Positions 7,806 through 17,582 of a DNA stretch of 64,000 bases are shown here, piece by piece. The notes beneath the pieces were generated by a model. That model was not told where the DNA came from. It ran no database searches and saw nothing but the letters and a program-made list of their open reading frames with translations. A program made the position numbers and the translations under genes. The stretch comes from CAZUDO01 sp964618895 (GTDB lineage: Bacteria; Desulfobacterota; Binatia; DP-6): assembly GCA_964618895.1 (NCBI GenBank), contig CAZUDO010000012.1, positions 65,235 to 129,234 on the forward strand. The letters run 5' to 3'. Within the stretch, counting starts at the first letter, position 1. Every line of letters begins with the position of its first letter.

Positions 7806-8548
7806 GAACCCTCTCCCCCCACGGAAGATCCGGGCCGCCAGCCGGCCGGGTGACGAGCGCCGAAGAGCACGCGCCCGAGCCTGATCCAGGTCGCACCCTC
7901 CTCGACGGCAACCGCGAAATCGTTACTCATTCCCATAGAGAGGTGGGGCAGTTCAACCCCGAGCCGAGTGGCGGTGAGATCACGTAGCTCCCGCAGGCTC
8001 CGGAAGCACGCGCGGGTCGCCGCTTCGCCGCCGGGTTCGGGAAGGACCATCATGCCATCCAGCATCAAGGCTGGTTCCGCCAGGATCGCCTGCGCGAGGG
8101 CGGGCACCCCCTCCGGAGCGATCCCCCGCCGCGGGGCCCTACCTTGCAGGTTGACCTGGATCAGGACCGCCAGCCGACGCCCGCGCGCCCCACGCCCGAG
8201 CGCATGCGCGAGCGCGATCGAATCAACGGTGTGGATGCGATCGAACAGTCGGGCCGCCACACCCGCCTTGTTTCGTTGCAGGCCTCCGATCAGATGCCAC
8301 GACGCCGGCTCGGCGACCCGCCCCTGCTTGGCCTCTGCTTCCTGGACATAGTTCTCGCCGACATCGGTGAGCCCGACCCGGACGGCGGCGTCGACCACCG
8401 CGGGCGGGAAAGTCTTGGTGACCGCCACGATGCGCACGTTTGCGGGATCACGTCCCACTCGCCCCGCCGCCATGGCGACCGCGGCTCGCGCAGTCTCGAG
8501 TCGGACTCCGAGCCCCGACACCGGATCCTGTCCCTCACCCGTCGCCAA
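7802..8548 (-). CDS. YggS family PLP-binding homeostasis protein
   Basis: A 248-residue YggS/PROSC-type protein. The PLP lysine is in RIVAVTKTFPP (Lys45); VGENYVQEAEAK, WHLIGGLQRNKAG and LSMGMSNDFAVAVEEGATWIRLGRVLFG are the other family motifs. The fold is that of the alanine racemase N-terminal barrel, but the protein acts in pyridoxal phosphate homeostasis rather than catalysis. It precedes proC, the usual neighbourhood, and its start overlaps the maf gene by 14 bases. Confidence 0.96.
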   Translation of the reverse strand: MATGEGQDPVSGLGVRLETARAAVAMAAGRVGRDPANVRIVAVTKTFPPAVVDAAVRVGLTDVGENYVQEAEAKQGRVAEPASWHLIGGLQRNKAGVAARLFDRIHTVDSIALAHALGRGARGRRLAVLIQVNLQGRAPRRGIAPEGVPALAQAILAEPALMLDGMMVLPEPGGEAATRACFRSLRELRDLTATRLGVELPHLSMGMSNDFAVAVEEGATWIRLGRVLFGARHPAGWRPGSSVGGEGS

Positions 8549-9107
8549 CGAGTCCCATCTGGCTGAGCGCCCGCGCCACCTCGAGAAGGGGGAGTCCGAT
8601 CACGTTGGTGAACGATCCCTCGATCGAGGCGACCATGGCGGCTCCGGCCCCCTGGATCGCATAACTTCCCGCCTTGTCCTCCGCCTCGCCGGTGGCAACG
8701 TACGATGCGATCACGGCAGGGCTGAGAGAGCGAAACCGCACCAACGTGACGACGACGTCCTCGACCGAGACCGATCCGCCGGGACGAAGAAGCGCGAATC
8801 CGGTGAACACCCGGTGCTCCCGGCCGGAGAGCTTCTCCAGCATCGCGCGCGCGGTAGCCGCATGGTCCGGTTTGCCGAGCACCGAGCCATCGATCTCGAC
8901 GATCGTATCGGCACCGAGTATCCAGTCGGCCGGCCGCCGCACACTCACCGCCTCGGCCTTGGCCCGGGCCAGGCGCCGGACCAGGTCGCCGGCGGATTCG
9001 TTGAGTACTGGCTCCTCGTCGACGACCACGGGGTCGATGACGTACTCGACACCGAGCCAGCGCAGCAACTCGCGTCGACGGGGTGAAGCGGAGGCCAGAA
9101 TCAGCAC
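8535..9107 (-). CDS. maf: Maf-like nucleotide pyrophosphatase
   Basis: A 190-residue Maf/Ham1-superfamily enzyme that hydrolyses dTTP/UTP or modified nucleotides. The start LILASASPRRRELLRWLG is diagnostic; ILGADTIVEIDG holds the catalytic Asp, with the downstream KP and GREHRVFTGFAL, AGSYAIQGAGAAMV segments. It is the first gene of the minus-strand operon that runs through yggS and proC. Its 5' end faces the slt gene; the two starts are about 75 bases apart. Confidence 0.95.
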   Translation of the reverse strand: MLILASASPRRRELLRWLGVEYVIDPVVVDEEPVLNESAGDLVRRLARAKAEAVSVRRPADWILGADTIVEIDGSVLGKPDHAATARAMLEKLSGREHRVFTGFALLRPGGSVSVEDVVVTLVRFRSLSPAVIASYVATGEAEDKAGSYAIQGAGAAMVASIEGSFTNVIGLPLLEVARALSQMGLVGDG

Positions 9108-9181
9108 GGGGCCGCATGCTCCCGGCCATGCGATACCCTGTCAAGTTGTCGGAGCTTGCCCGCCATGGTAGGCGCGCAACC

Positions 9182-11302
9182 ATGAGGCGGTGGTGCGGTG
9201 GCGGGTTACTCGCGGCGGCTCTGGTTCTAGCGACCGCCTGCGCGACGAGCCCGTTCGACCGATCGCGCCCGGGGCGCCCCTGGGGCGAGCCGTTGTCGGC
9301 CGGCCTGACAGCCCTGGCCGCTGGCGATTACGGGACGGCAGACCAGCGGCTGACCGAAGCGGCCCTTCGGTATCCGATTCTCGAGGACTACTCCCTCTTC
9401 TTCCGCGCCCGCACGGCGGCGCGTGCTGGTCGCCCGGCCGCGGGCCTCGAGGCCACCCGGCTCTTGCTCGATCGATACCCGGACAGCACGTGGGAACGCC
9501 GCTCGCGGCTGCTCACCGGAGAGTTGCTCCTTTCCACCCATGATCTGGCTGGCGCACGAGCCTGGCTCGAATCGGCACGTGCGCGGTGGTTCCCCAGCTG
9601 TGGTCACTGGGCCCGTTCGTCCCTGGAGCTGGCCGACCTGGAAGGGCGTCTGGGCAATCCCTCGATGGCGATCGATCTCGCCACCGAGGTGCGTCGTCAG
9701 TGCCCACGGCGCCTGGCCGCCCGGCGCGCGCGCCGGCTCGTCGAACAGCTCCGCCAGGACCACCCGGAGCTTTCACCGGCCGACCCGATCGCCGACGCCG
9801 AACTCCGCGTGCGCGAGGGCGACGCCATCGGCGCGCGGGATCTGGTCGCCACCGCGCTCGCCGGACCACTCGGGCCGAATGAGCGGGCGCGCGCGTTGTG
9901 GGTGCGCGCGCAGGCCGAACGGGCGCTCGGCGATCGTGCCGCGGCGGAGAACACCAGCCTCACGCTCGCGCGTGAACTCCCCGACGACCCGCTCGCTCCG
10001 CGCGCGGTTCTCGCCGCTGCGACGGCGCGCTGGAATGCCGACGATGACTCGGGTGCGCTGGCGCTCTTCAGCGACGCCGTGAGGCAGTTCCCCACCAGCC
10101 CGCAGGCCGCCGACGCCCAGTACGCGATCGGCCGTATCCACCAGGAAGCGGGAGGGTACGATGCAGCCCGGGTGGCGTACCTGGCCCTGGCGGAAGACCA
10201 TCCCGCGAGCCCGCTGGCAGACGAAGCCCGGTGGCGCGCGGGGTGGGTGCGGTACCTGGCCGGAGACCTGGCGGCCGCCGAACACGCGTTCGCCAGATAT
10301 GCCGTCGAGAGTCGCCCGAGCCTGCGCGCAGCGGCCGACTACTGGCGCGCACGCGCGACGGAACGCCTCGGTCACGCGGCCGAAGCGCGTACACACTACA
10401 CGGAGGTGGTCGAGCACTACGCCACGTCGTACTACGCGGACCTCGCCGAGGAGCGCCTCGGCCAGCCCCGCGTCGCCGGGGCTCCACCGGAGGCCGCCGC
10501 CGCCCCCGCCTTCCCTCCCGACCTCACCGGCCCGCATGCAGAACGGGCGCGCCTGCTGGCGCAGCTGGGACACACGCGCTTCGCGCGCCGTGAGGTGGGC
10601 GCTCTCCGCGGCGAGGGCGCATCCCCGCAGCAACTACTGGAGGCCTACCGGGCGATCGGCGCACCGGGCCCGGCGATCCGCCTGGCCCGCAGCCTCGGCG
10701 CCCAGGGTACGCCCGGACTCGATCAGTACCTGTACCCGCTCGGCTACTGGGAGACCGTCCTTCCCGCAGCGAAGGCGCATGGCGTCGATCCGCTGTTGGT
10801 CGTGGCGCTGATGCGGCAAGAGAGTCTCTTCGAGCCCGGTGCCATCTCGCCCGCCGACGCGCATGGCGTGATGCAGCTCTTGCCCACAACCGCCCGTGAG
10901 CTGAGCACCTCACTGGGCACCCCGCCGCCTACGCGCGCCGCACTGCACGAGGTGACCACCAACGTCACGCTGGGCGTGACCCTGCTCGGGCGCTTGCTCA
11001 ACCGCTTCGAGGGCTCGCGGCCGAAGGCACTCGCGGCCTACAACGCCGGCGACCAGGCCGTCGCCAAGTGGGAGCGGCGCTATCCGGGACGCGAGGCCGA
11101 CGAGTTCGTCGAGTTGATCAGCTACCGGGAAACGCGCGACTACGTGAAAGCGGTGCTGGGCAACTATCGCGCCTATCGCAGCCTCTACGCCTCGGCTCCC
11201 GTCCCGCCAAATGCCGCGGCCAGGAGCCCTGGCAGCCCGCCGAATGCTCCGTTCGACATCACCGCCAGCACGTCGCCGGGCCGCGCCGTCGCCACCAGAT
11301 AG
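9182..11302 (+). CDS. slt: Soluble lytic transglycosylase (Slt70-like) lipoprotein
   Basis: A 706-residue murein-cleaving enzyme. The start at 9182 gives a lipoprotein signal MRRWCGGGLLAAALVLATAC (lipobox LATAC), better than the in-frame ATG at 9128. Residues about 45-500 are TPR/superhelical repeats as in Slt70. The SLT domain follows: ALMRQESLFEPGAISP with catalytic Glu547, HGVMQLLPTTA, NVTLGVTLLG and ALAAYNAG. The protein makes 1,6-anhydro-muropeptides, the substrates recycled by the opposite mpl/ldcA cluster. The last 39 codons after YRSLY are read antisense through the 3' end of mpl and look non-conserved. Confidence 0.95.
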   Translation: MRRWCGGGLLAAALVLATACATSPFDRSRPGRPWGEPLSAGLTALAAGDYGTADQRLTEAALRYPILEDYSLFFRARTAARAGRPAAGLEATRLLLDRYPDSTWERRSRLLTGELLLSTHDLAGARAWLESARARWFPSCGHWARSSLELADLEGRLGNPSMAIDLATEVRRQCPRRLAARRARRLVEQLRQDHPELSPADPIADAELRVREGDAIGARDLVATALAGPLGPNERARALWVRAQAERALGDRAAAENTSLTLARELPDDPLAPRAVLAAATARWNADDDSGALALFSDAVRQFPTSPQAADAQYAIGRIHQEAGGYDAARVAYLALAEDHPASPLADEARWRAGWVRYLAGDLAAAEHAFARYAVESRPSLRAAADYWRARATERLGHAAEARTHYTEVVEHYATSYYADLAEERLGQPRVAGAPPEAAAAPAFPPDLTGPHAERARLLAQLGHTRFARREVGALRGEGASPQQLLEAYRAIGAPGPAIRLARSLGAQGTPGLDQYLYPLGYWETVLPAAKAHGVDPLLVVALMRQESLFEPGAISPADAHGVMQLLPTTARELSTSLGTPPPTRAALHEVTTNVTLGVTLLGRLLNRFEGSRPKALAAYNAGDQAVAKWERRYPGREADEFVELISYRETRDYVKAVLGNYRAYRSLYASAPVPPNAAARSPGSPPNAPFDITASTSPGRAVATR

Positions 11303-12591
11303 TCGCGAATGTCCTGCGCCCCGGGCAGGACGAGCGCAGGCACACCGCGCGTCGTCAGGCCAGCCACGACCGTTTCGGGAGCGAGCCGCTCTTCCGGCGG
11401 AATCGGATCGCCGGGCTTGGAGAACACCGCCGCCAGCACCGCCTCATCCGCGGCAGCGAGCGCCGACACGAACTCGCGCTCGAACACGCGCCGTCGACTG
11501 GTGTTCGAGCGCGGCTCGAAGACGGCCCGCAGGCGCCGGCCGGGATAGCGTAGCCGGAGCGCTTCGATCGTCCCGGCGATCGCCGTCGGATGATGCGCGA
11601 AATCGTCGACCACGGTGACCCCGCCTGCGTCCGAGACCACCTCTTGTCGTCGGCGGACGCCGCGGAACTCCGCCAATGCCGCCACGGCAGCATCCCAGGG
11701 GACGGCGGCCCGGGTGGCGAGCAGCAGGACACCGAGGGCGTTGCGGGCGTTCATCGCGCCCGGGACCTGAAGGGTCACCGCGCCGACGATGCGCGTGCCC
11801 TCGCGCACGGTGAAGCGCAGCGCCCCGTCGTCGAACAGGTCGGTCACGCGCCAGTCGTTCTGCTCTCCTACCCCGAAGCGGACCACCCCATCACGCCGAT
11901 CCCCCAGCACGTCCATCAAATGGGGGAAGTCGCCGCAGGCGAGCAGCGGCGCCCCCGCCGGCAGGATGGCGAGGAGTTTCCGGAAGGCGCCCTTCACGTG
12001 CTCGAGGTCACGGTAGATGTCCGCATGATCGAACTCGAGCGCATTCACGAGGAGCATCGCCGGGCGGTAGTGGAGAAACTTCGGTTCCTTGTCGAAATAT
12101 GCCGAGTCGTACTCGTCGCCTTCGACGACGAACCAGGCCCCGGTCCCGAGCGCGAAGCTGCGACCAACCCCACGCGGCACGCCGCCGATCAGGAAGCCTG
12201 GATCGTGCCCGGTGCGTGCCAGCACCCACGCGAGCATGGCCGACGACGTGGTCTTCCCGTGCGTCCCCGCGACCACGAGCGGGGTCCGTCCCGCCAGGAA
12301 GAGTTCTTCCAGCGCCCCCGGCATCGACAGAGTCCGGAGTCCCCGCTCCGCGGCGGCGGCGGCCTCGGGGTTCGTTCGACGGACCGCGTTGCCGCACACG
12401 ACCACGTCCACACCGTCCAGGCGGGCCGGGTCGAAGCCCGTATGCACCAGAATGCCGAGCTGCTCGAGCAGACTGCTGGCCGGAGGATAGACGTTCTCGT
12501 CCGAGCCCGTCACCTCGTGTCCGGCCTCCCGGAGCAGGCCGGCGAGGGCGCTCATCCCCACTCCACAGATCGCCACCAGATGTACCCTCAT
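11185..12591 (-). CDS. mpl: UDP-N-acetylmuramate:L-Ala-gamma-D-Glu-meso-DAP ligase (murein peptide ligase)
   Basis: A 468-residue Mur-ligase that reattaches recycled tripeptide to UDP-MurNAc. The true start is ATG 12591 (MRVHLVAICGVGMSALAGLL), which is the MurC/Mpl Rossmann motif; the frame stays open far upstream without similarity. GTHGKTTSSAMLAW (about 110) is the ATP P-loop, with FVVEGDEYDSAYFDKEPKF, the NALEFDHADIY segment and DDFAHHPTAI in the C-terminal domain. Mpl rather than MurC is indicated by FFDKxPKF-type YFDKEPKF and VMSNGAFGGLPGLL at the end. It is last in the ldcA operon and overlaps slt tail-to-tail by 118 bases. Confidence 0.95.
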   Translation of the reverse strand: MRVHLVAICGVGMSALAGLLREAGHEVTGSDENVYPPASSLLEQLGILVHTGFDPARLDGVDVVVCGNAVRRTNPEAAAAAERGLRTLSMPGALEELFLAGRTPLVVAGTHGKTTSSAMLAWVLARTGHDPGFLIGGVPRGVGRSFALGTGAWFVVEGDEYDSAYFDKEPKFLHYRPAMLLVNALEFDHADIYRDLEHVKGAFRKLLAILPAGAPLLACGDFPHLMDVLGDRRDGVVRFGVGEQNDWRVTDLFDDGALRFTVREGTRIVGAVTLQVPGAMNARNALGVLLLATRAAVPWDAAVAALAEFRGVRRRQEVVSDAGGVTVVDDFAHHPTAIAGTIEALRLRYPGRRLRAVFEPRSNTSRRRVFEREFVSALAAADEAVLAAVFSKPGDPIPPEERLAPETVVAGLTTRGVPALVLPGAQDIRDYLVATARPGDVLAVMSNGAFGGLPGLLAAAFGGTGAEA

Positions 12592-12614
12592 CCTCCCACT
12601 ATCTCCATCGTCGG

Positions 12615-13760
12615 CTACCCACCCGTCGGCGTGCCTCCGTCGAGCACCGTCATCACGGCGTCGTGCACGCGCGGGCGGATGTCGCGGATGCGCTCGTTGT
12701 CGCGATGCGGATGGACACGGTTGGTAAGGAAGATCACGTGCGCGTCGCGGGTGAGATCGATCCACAGCGATGTACCGGTGAACCCGAGGTGCCCGACCGC
12801 CGGCGTGCCGATCTTCGAGCCGGCGCTCGAGCCAACGGCCGAGGGGGTGTCCCAGCCGAGCGCCCACGTCGAATCCGCCACCGCCGCGTCGCGGCTCCAG
12901 AACAGCTGCATGAGCTCTTGCGGGACGAAATCGTCCTCGCCACGCCAGCACGCGTGGAGACGGCACACCAGGGTGTCGATGTCGACCGCGCTGGCGAACA
13001 GCCCGGCATGGCCCGCGACTCCGCCCATGGCATAGGCGTTGTCATCGTGGACCTCTCCACACAACACGCGCCGCCGCCATGGACAGCGCTCGGTCGGTGC
13101 GATGACGTCGGTCACCGGCGCGAGCTTGCGGGACCGCATCTGGGAGAGGTCCACGAACGCACATGAGCGCAACCCGAGCGGCCGGAAGATGCGCTCCTGA
13201 CAGAACCGATCGAGGGGCAGACGCGAGACCAGCTCGATCAATTCGCCGATGAGCATGAACCCGAGGTCGCTGTAGAGCGCCCGCTGCCCCGCTTCCGCGT
13301 CGGGCCGTTCGCGATGGATCTGCTCGTAGACAAACTCCTTCGCCCCACGGCTGCCAACGAAGTTGATGCGGCCCTGCTTCTCGATGCGCGCGATTTCCTT
13401 GAAATAGGGCCGCCATGCGGGCAGGCCGGAGCAGTGGGCGAGCAGGTGGCGGAAGGTGACATGGGTTTTTCCGTGGACACCGAAGTTGTGGAAGAAGCGC
13501 GTGACTCGATCCTCGAGCTGCACTTTCCGCTCTCGAAGCACGAGCATGAAGGCCGTCGTGGTCGCCAGTGGCTTGGTGAGCGAGGAGAGGTCGAAGATGG
13601 TCTCGGGTTGCATGGGGGCGCGCTCGGGCTCGAGGCTGCGCGAGCCGAACGCGGCCTGGTACACCACCCGCTCCGCCTGGGACACGAGGATGACGGCACC
13701 GGGGAACGCCCCGCTCTGAATGGCCGACTCGATCTCATGCGCGACGGGCGCGAAATCCAT
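12615..13760 (-). CDS. Serine hydrolase, class C beta-lactamase/esterase family
   Basis: A 381-residue penicillin-binding-protein-like hydrolase. The SxxK motif is FDLSSLTKPLAT (nucleophile Ser60, Lys63), the second motif is YSDLGFML (Y-S-D instead of Y-x-N), and the third is near GHLGFTGTSLWID. No signal peptide is visible, so it is probably cytoplasmic like several recycling-linked members. It lies between ldcA (1 base after its stop) and mpl, so a role on recycled muropeptides is likely by context; many family members are esterases, so the reaction is not certain. Confidence 0.9.
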   Translation of the reverse strand: MDFAPVAHEIESAIQSGAFPGAVILVSQAERVVYQAAFGSRSLEPERAPMQPETIFDLSSLTKPLATTTAFMLVLRERKVQLEDRVTRFFHNFGVHGKTHVTFRHLLAHCSGLPAWRPYFKEIARIEKQGRINFVGSRGAKEFVYEQIHRERPDAEAGQRALYSDLGFMLIGELIELVSRLPLDRFCQERIFRPLGLRSCAFVDLSQMRSRKLAPVTDVIAPTERCPWRRRVLCGEVHDDNAYAMGGVAGHAGLFASAVDIDTLVCRLHACWRGEDDFVPQELMQLFWSRDAAVADSTWALGWDTPSAVGSSAGSKIGTPAVGHLGFTGTSLWIDLTRDAHVIFLTNRVHPHRDNERIRDIRPRVHDAVMTVLDGGTPTGG

Positions 13761-13761
13761 C

Positions 13762-14733
13762 TCAGGAAACGGCAGACTCGAGCGCGGTCAACCACCCGCC
13801 GTCGGCGTCGAGCTCGACCCGAACACCGAGCGGGAGAGCGAGGTTCTCGGCACCCCCTTCGCCCGCGCCGGCCTCATGTCCCGCGAGCAGCCCGAACGCC
13901 ACCGGACAGGGGAGCTCGGCGCAGCACGCACGCACCACGTCGAGGGGGCCCATACCGTCTACGGGGGGACAGCCGGCGAGCGTCCCGAACACGAGGCCTG
14001 CCGCCCGATCGAGCTTTCCGGCCTGCCGCAGCTGCGTGAGGAGGCGATCGAGCCGGTAGGGACGTTCGCCGACGTCCTCGAGAAAGAGCACTGCCCCGGT
14101 CGTGTCCGGGGCATACGCCGTGCCGAGCGTCGCAGCGACCACCGACAGGCAGCCGCCCACTAGGCGCCCGCGCGCGCGCCCCGGGCACACGATCTCGGGC
14201 ACCTCGGCGCGCCAGGCGTATTCCGGGTCAGCGAGCAGGGCCTGCAAGTGCACGGCCGAACGGACGGCAAGCCCATCGGCGAGCTCCTTGCCGACCATCG
14301 GCCCATGCACGGCGACCATTCCGGCCTGCACGGCGACATTGAGCAGCGCGGTCACGTCGCTATAGCCCACGATCGGCTTCGGGTCGCGCTGCACCACCGA
14401 CCAATCGAGAGCGGGAAGTAGTCGCTGGCATCCATAGCCACCCCGCGCGCAGAAGATTGCGCGGACCTCCGTGTCGTCCAGCATCTGCTGGAGATCCTCG
14501 CGGCGCGACTCGTCGGCGCCGGCCAGGTACGCCCAGCGCTCACGCACTCTCCGTCCCAGAACGACGCGTAGACCCCACCCCTCGAGCACCCGAATCCCTG
14601 CTTGCAACCGCCCTTCGTCGACGGCACCCGCGGGGGCGATAACCCCGACGACATCTCCCGTCCGGACCCTCGCTGGCTTGCGGATCACGGGGAGATTCAA
14701 CTCCCGCAGCAGATACCGGCTGACCCGATGCAA
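13762..14733 (-). CDS. ldcA: LD-carboxypeptidase (muramoyltetrapeptide carboxypeptidase)
   Basis: A 323-residue S66-family serine peptidase that trims the terminal D-Ala from recycled tetrapeptides. GDVVGVIAPAG opens the N-terminal domain; the nucleophile is Ser125 in PIVGYSDVTALL; Glu in LFLEDVGERPYRLDR and His in GLLAGHEAG complete the Ser-Glu-His triad. First gene of a three-gene murein recycling operon (ldcA, serine hydrolase, mpl): it produces the tripeptide that Mpl ligates. The start ATG gives a slightly long N terminus (about 24 residues before the domain). Confidence 0.95.
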   Translation of the reverse strand: MHRVSRYLLRELNLPVIRKPARVRTGDVVGVIAPAGAVDEGRLQAGIRVLEGWGLRVVLGRRVRERWAYLAGADESRREDLQQMLDDTEVRAIFCARGGYGCQRLLPALDWSVVQRDPKPIVGYSDVTALLNVAVQAGMVAVHGPMVGKELADGLAVRSAVHLQALLADPEYAWRAEVPEIVCPGRARGRLVGGCLSVVAATLGTAYAPDTTGAVLFLEDVGERPYRLDRLLTQLRQAGKLDRAAGLVFGTLAGCPPVDGMGPLDVVRACCAELPCPVAFGLLAGHEAGAGEGGAENLALPLGVRVELDADGGWLTALESAVS

Positions 14734-14789
14734 GTCAAACTCGAGATACCACCTTGCAAACTCCCGACGGCACGACTAACTGTGCACGG

Positions 14790-15083
14790 ATGCAGCCTTC
14801 GCCCGCACAGATCGAGCGGGTCGCCGAGGCGCTGGCGAAGCGCCTCGTGCAGGGGGGACTGCTCGAGCCGGCGGTCGGCGAAGAGAAGGTCCGGGCCCGG
14901 TTTGCTGCCGTCCTGCAGCGCAACTTCGAGGAAGAAGCCGAGATCGAGCGAGAGGCAATCGCCGAAGCGGAGAAACTGATCCGCCGTGGGGCGCCCGGCA
15001 TCCGGCGCGAGGACCTCGACCAGCGCAAGGTCGAGCAGCTCGTGCGGCAACGGATCGCGCAGACGAGGGGGTTCGTGTTGTGA
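14790..15083 (+). CDS. DUF507 family protein (first of a tandem pair)
   Basis: A 97-residue helical protein of the DUF507 family, seen by IERVAEALAKRLVQGGLLE near the start and a mid-region rich in Glu/Ala followed by ARG...RKVEQLVRQRIAQTRG. Members occur mainly in deltaproteobacteria, Aquificae and similar groups; function unknown. The ATG at 14790 is preferred over an upstream TTG at 14754 because homology starts there. Its last base overlaps the next DUF507 gene through GTGA. Confidence 0.85.
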   Translation: MQPSPAQIERVAEALAKRLVQGGLLEPAVGEEKVRARFAAVLQRNFEEEAEIEREAIAEAEKLIRRGAPGIRREDLDQRKVEQLVRQRIAQTRGFVL

Positions 15084-15343
15084 CGCTCTCGGAAGGGCGA
15101 CTGTCGTATCTCTCGCATGCGCTGCTCAAGGCGGTCGTCGCGGACAAGCTGGGCGTGGTGCGCAACGAGCGACTGTTCCTGAACGAGGCCAAACGCACCC
15201 TCACGGACGGGTTCGACCTCGACAGCCGCCTCGACAAACTAGCCCGCGCCCGGATGCCGAAGCGGGTTCTCCCGGGAAGCCGCGAGTGGGATGTCCTCTA
15301 TCGCCGGTACTACGAGGAGGAGCGGCGCAAACTCGGCGGCTGA
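15080..15343 (+). CDS. DUF507 family protein (second of a tandem pair)
   Basis: An 87-residue DUF507 paralogue starting GTG within a GTGA overlap with the upstream copy. LSYLSHALLKAVVADKLGVVRNERLFLNEAKRTL (seen in pieces) and the C-terminal REWDVLYRRYYEEERRKLGG are family-like. The two products probably form a complex, by analogy with other overlapping paralogue pairs; this is inference. groES follows 140 bases downstream with its own promoter-like sequence. Confidence 0.85.
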   Translation: MTLSEGRLSYLSHALLKAVVADKLGVVRNERLFLNEAKRTLTDGFDLDSRLDKLARARMPKRVLPGSREWDVLYRRYYEEERRKLGG

Positions 15344-15350
15344 GTTCCGC

Positions 15351-15378
15351 TTGACATGCGGGATCAGCTGATTACGTT
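15351..15378 (+). promoter_or_regulatory. Sigma70-like promoter for groES-groEL
   Basis: A perfect TTGACA -35 box (15351-15356) is followed after 16 bases by TACGTT (15373-15378) as a weak -10. It begins 8 bases after the DUF507 stop, in an intergenic stretch that turns unusually AT-rich (about 15430-15462) before the Shine-Dalgarno AAAGGAG (15469-15475). No CIRCE inverted repeat (TTAGCACTC-N9-GAGTGCTAA) is present. Confidence 0.5.
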
Positions 15379-15483
15379 ACCGGCCGCCATTCAACCAACG
15401 TCCGGCAGTGGAAGTCGTGGGGGCAACCTCGCAATTGTCTTGTATTTTTGAGACTTTAGCAGAGCAGGAAAGGAGCGGTTTGC

Positions 15484-15777
15484 ATGAAGATCAGGCCACT
15501 TCAGGATCGTGTGCTCGTCAAGCGCATCGAGGAAGAGGTGGAGAAGACCAAGGGCGGCATCATCATTCCCGATACCGCCAAGGAAAAGCCCCAGCAGGGT
15601 AAAATCATCGCCGTCGGCAAGGGCCGCTTGAACGACGACGGCAAGGTGACTCCGGTCGACGTGAAGGTCGGAGACACCATCCTGTTCGGGAAGTACTCCG
15701 GGTCCGAGATCAAGCTGAACGGCGAGGAGCACCTGATCATGCGCGAGGAAGACATCCTCGGCGTGGTCGAGGGCTGA
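15484..15777 (+). CDS. groES: Co-chaperonin GroES
   Basis: A 97-residue GroES: MKIRPLQDRVLVKRIEEE, the mobile loop EEVEKTKGGIIIPDTAKEKPQQG and the C-terminal LIMREEDILGVVEG are all typical. It caps the GroEL folding chamber. The Shine-Dalgarno AAAGGAG is 8 bases upstream of ATG. groEL follows 39 bases downstream in the same transcript. Confidence 0.99.
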   Translation: MKIRPLQDRVLVKRIEEEVEKTKGGIIIPDTAKEKPQQGKIIAVGKGRLNDDGKVTPVDVKVGDTILFGKYSGSEIKLNGEEHLIMREEDILGVVEG

Positions 15778-15816
15778 ACGACTACTCGCGTACGCTTTAA
15801 GGAGGGAAAAAGAAGC

Positions 15817-17445
<1,629 letters not shown>

Positions 17446-17458
17446 ACTTCAGCACTGC

Positions 17459-17488
17459 GTGGGCCCCTGGCACGTGCCGGGGGCCCAC
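17459..17488 (+). terminator. Strong hairpin downstream of groEL
   Basis: A 30-base near-perfect palindrome, 13 bases after the groEL stop: GTGGGCCCCTGGCAC followed directly by its reverse complement with one G-U wobble. It can form a very stable stem (about 13 bp with a CACG-type loop). No run of T follows, so it is either a non-canonical terminator or a 3'-end stabiliser. Confidence 0.6.
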
Positions 17489-17521
17489 TGGTTCCGGACC
17501 GCCTCTCCATCTTTCAGTTTC

Positions 17522-17550
17522 TTGACAGCCCGGCGCCCCTACAGTAGCGT
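17522..17550 (+). promoter_or_regulatory. Possible promoter of the ffh operon
   Basis: TTGACA at 17522-17527 is a perfect -35 box; TAGCGT at 17545-17550 (17-base spacing) is a poor -10 match. It lies between the groEL hairpin and the ffh ATG at 17583, so a separate start for the ffh-rplS operon is plausible but weakly supported. Confidence 0.35.
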
Positions 17551-17582
17551 CCGCCTTCCGTAGCGGCGGCTCCGCGGCACCG

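Noticed and set aside
12592..12966. Longer mpl start at 12966
   Set aside because: The extra 125 codons lie antisense-frame over the serine hydrolase gene and the conserved Mur start is at 12591.
15344..15483. CIRCE/HrcA operator before groES
   Set aside because: TTTAGCAGAGC looks like half of CIRCE but the second half GAGTGCTAA is missing.
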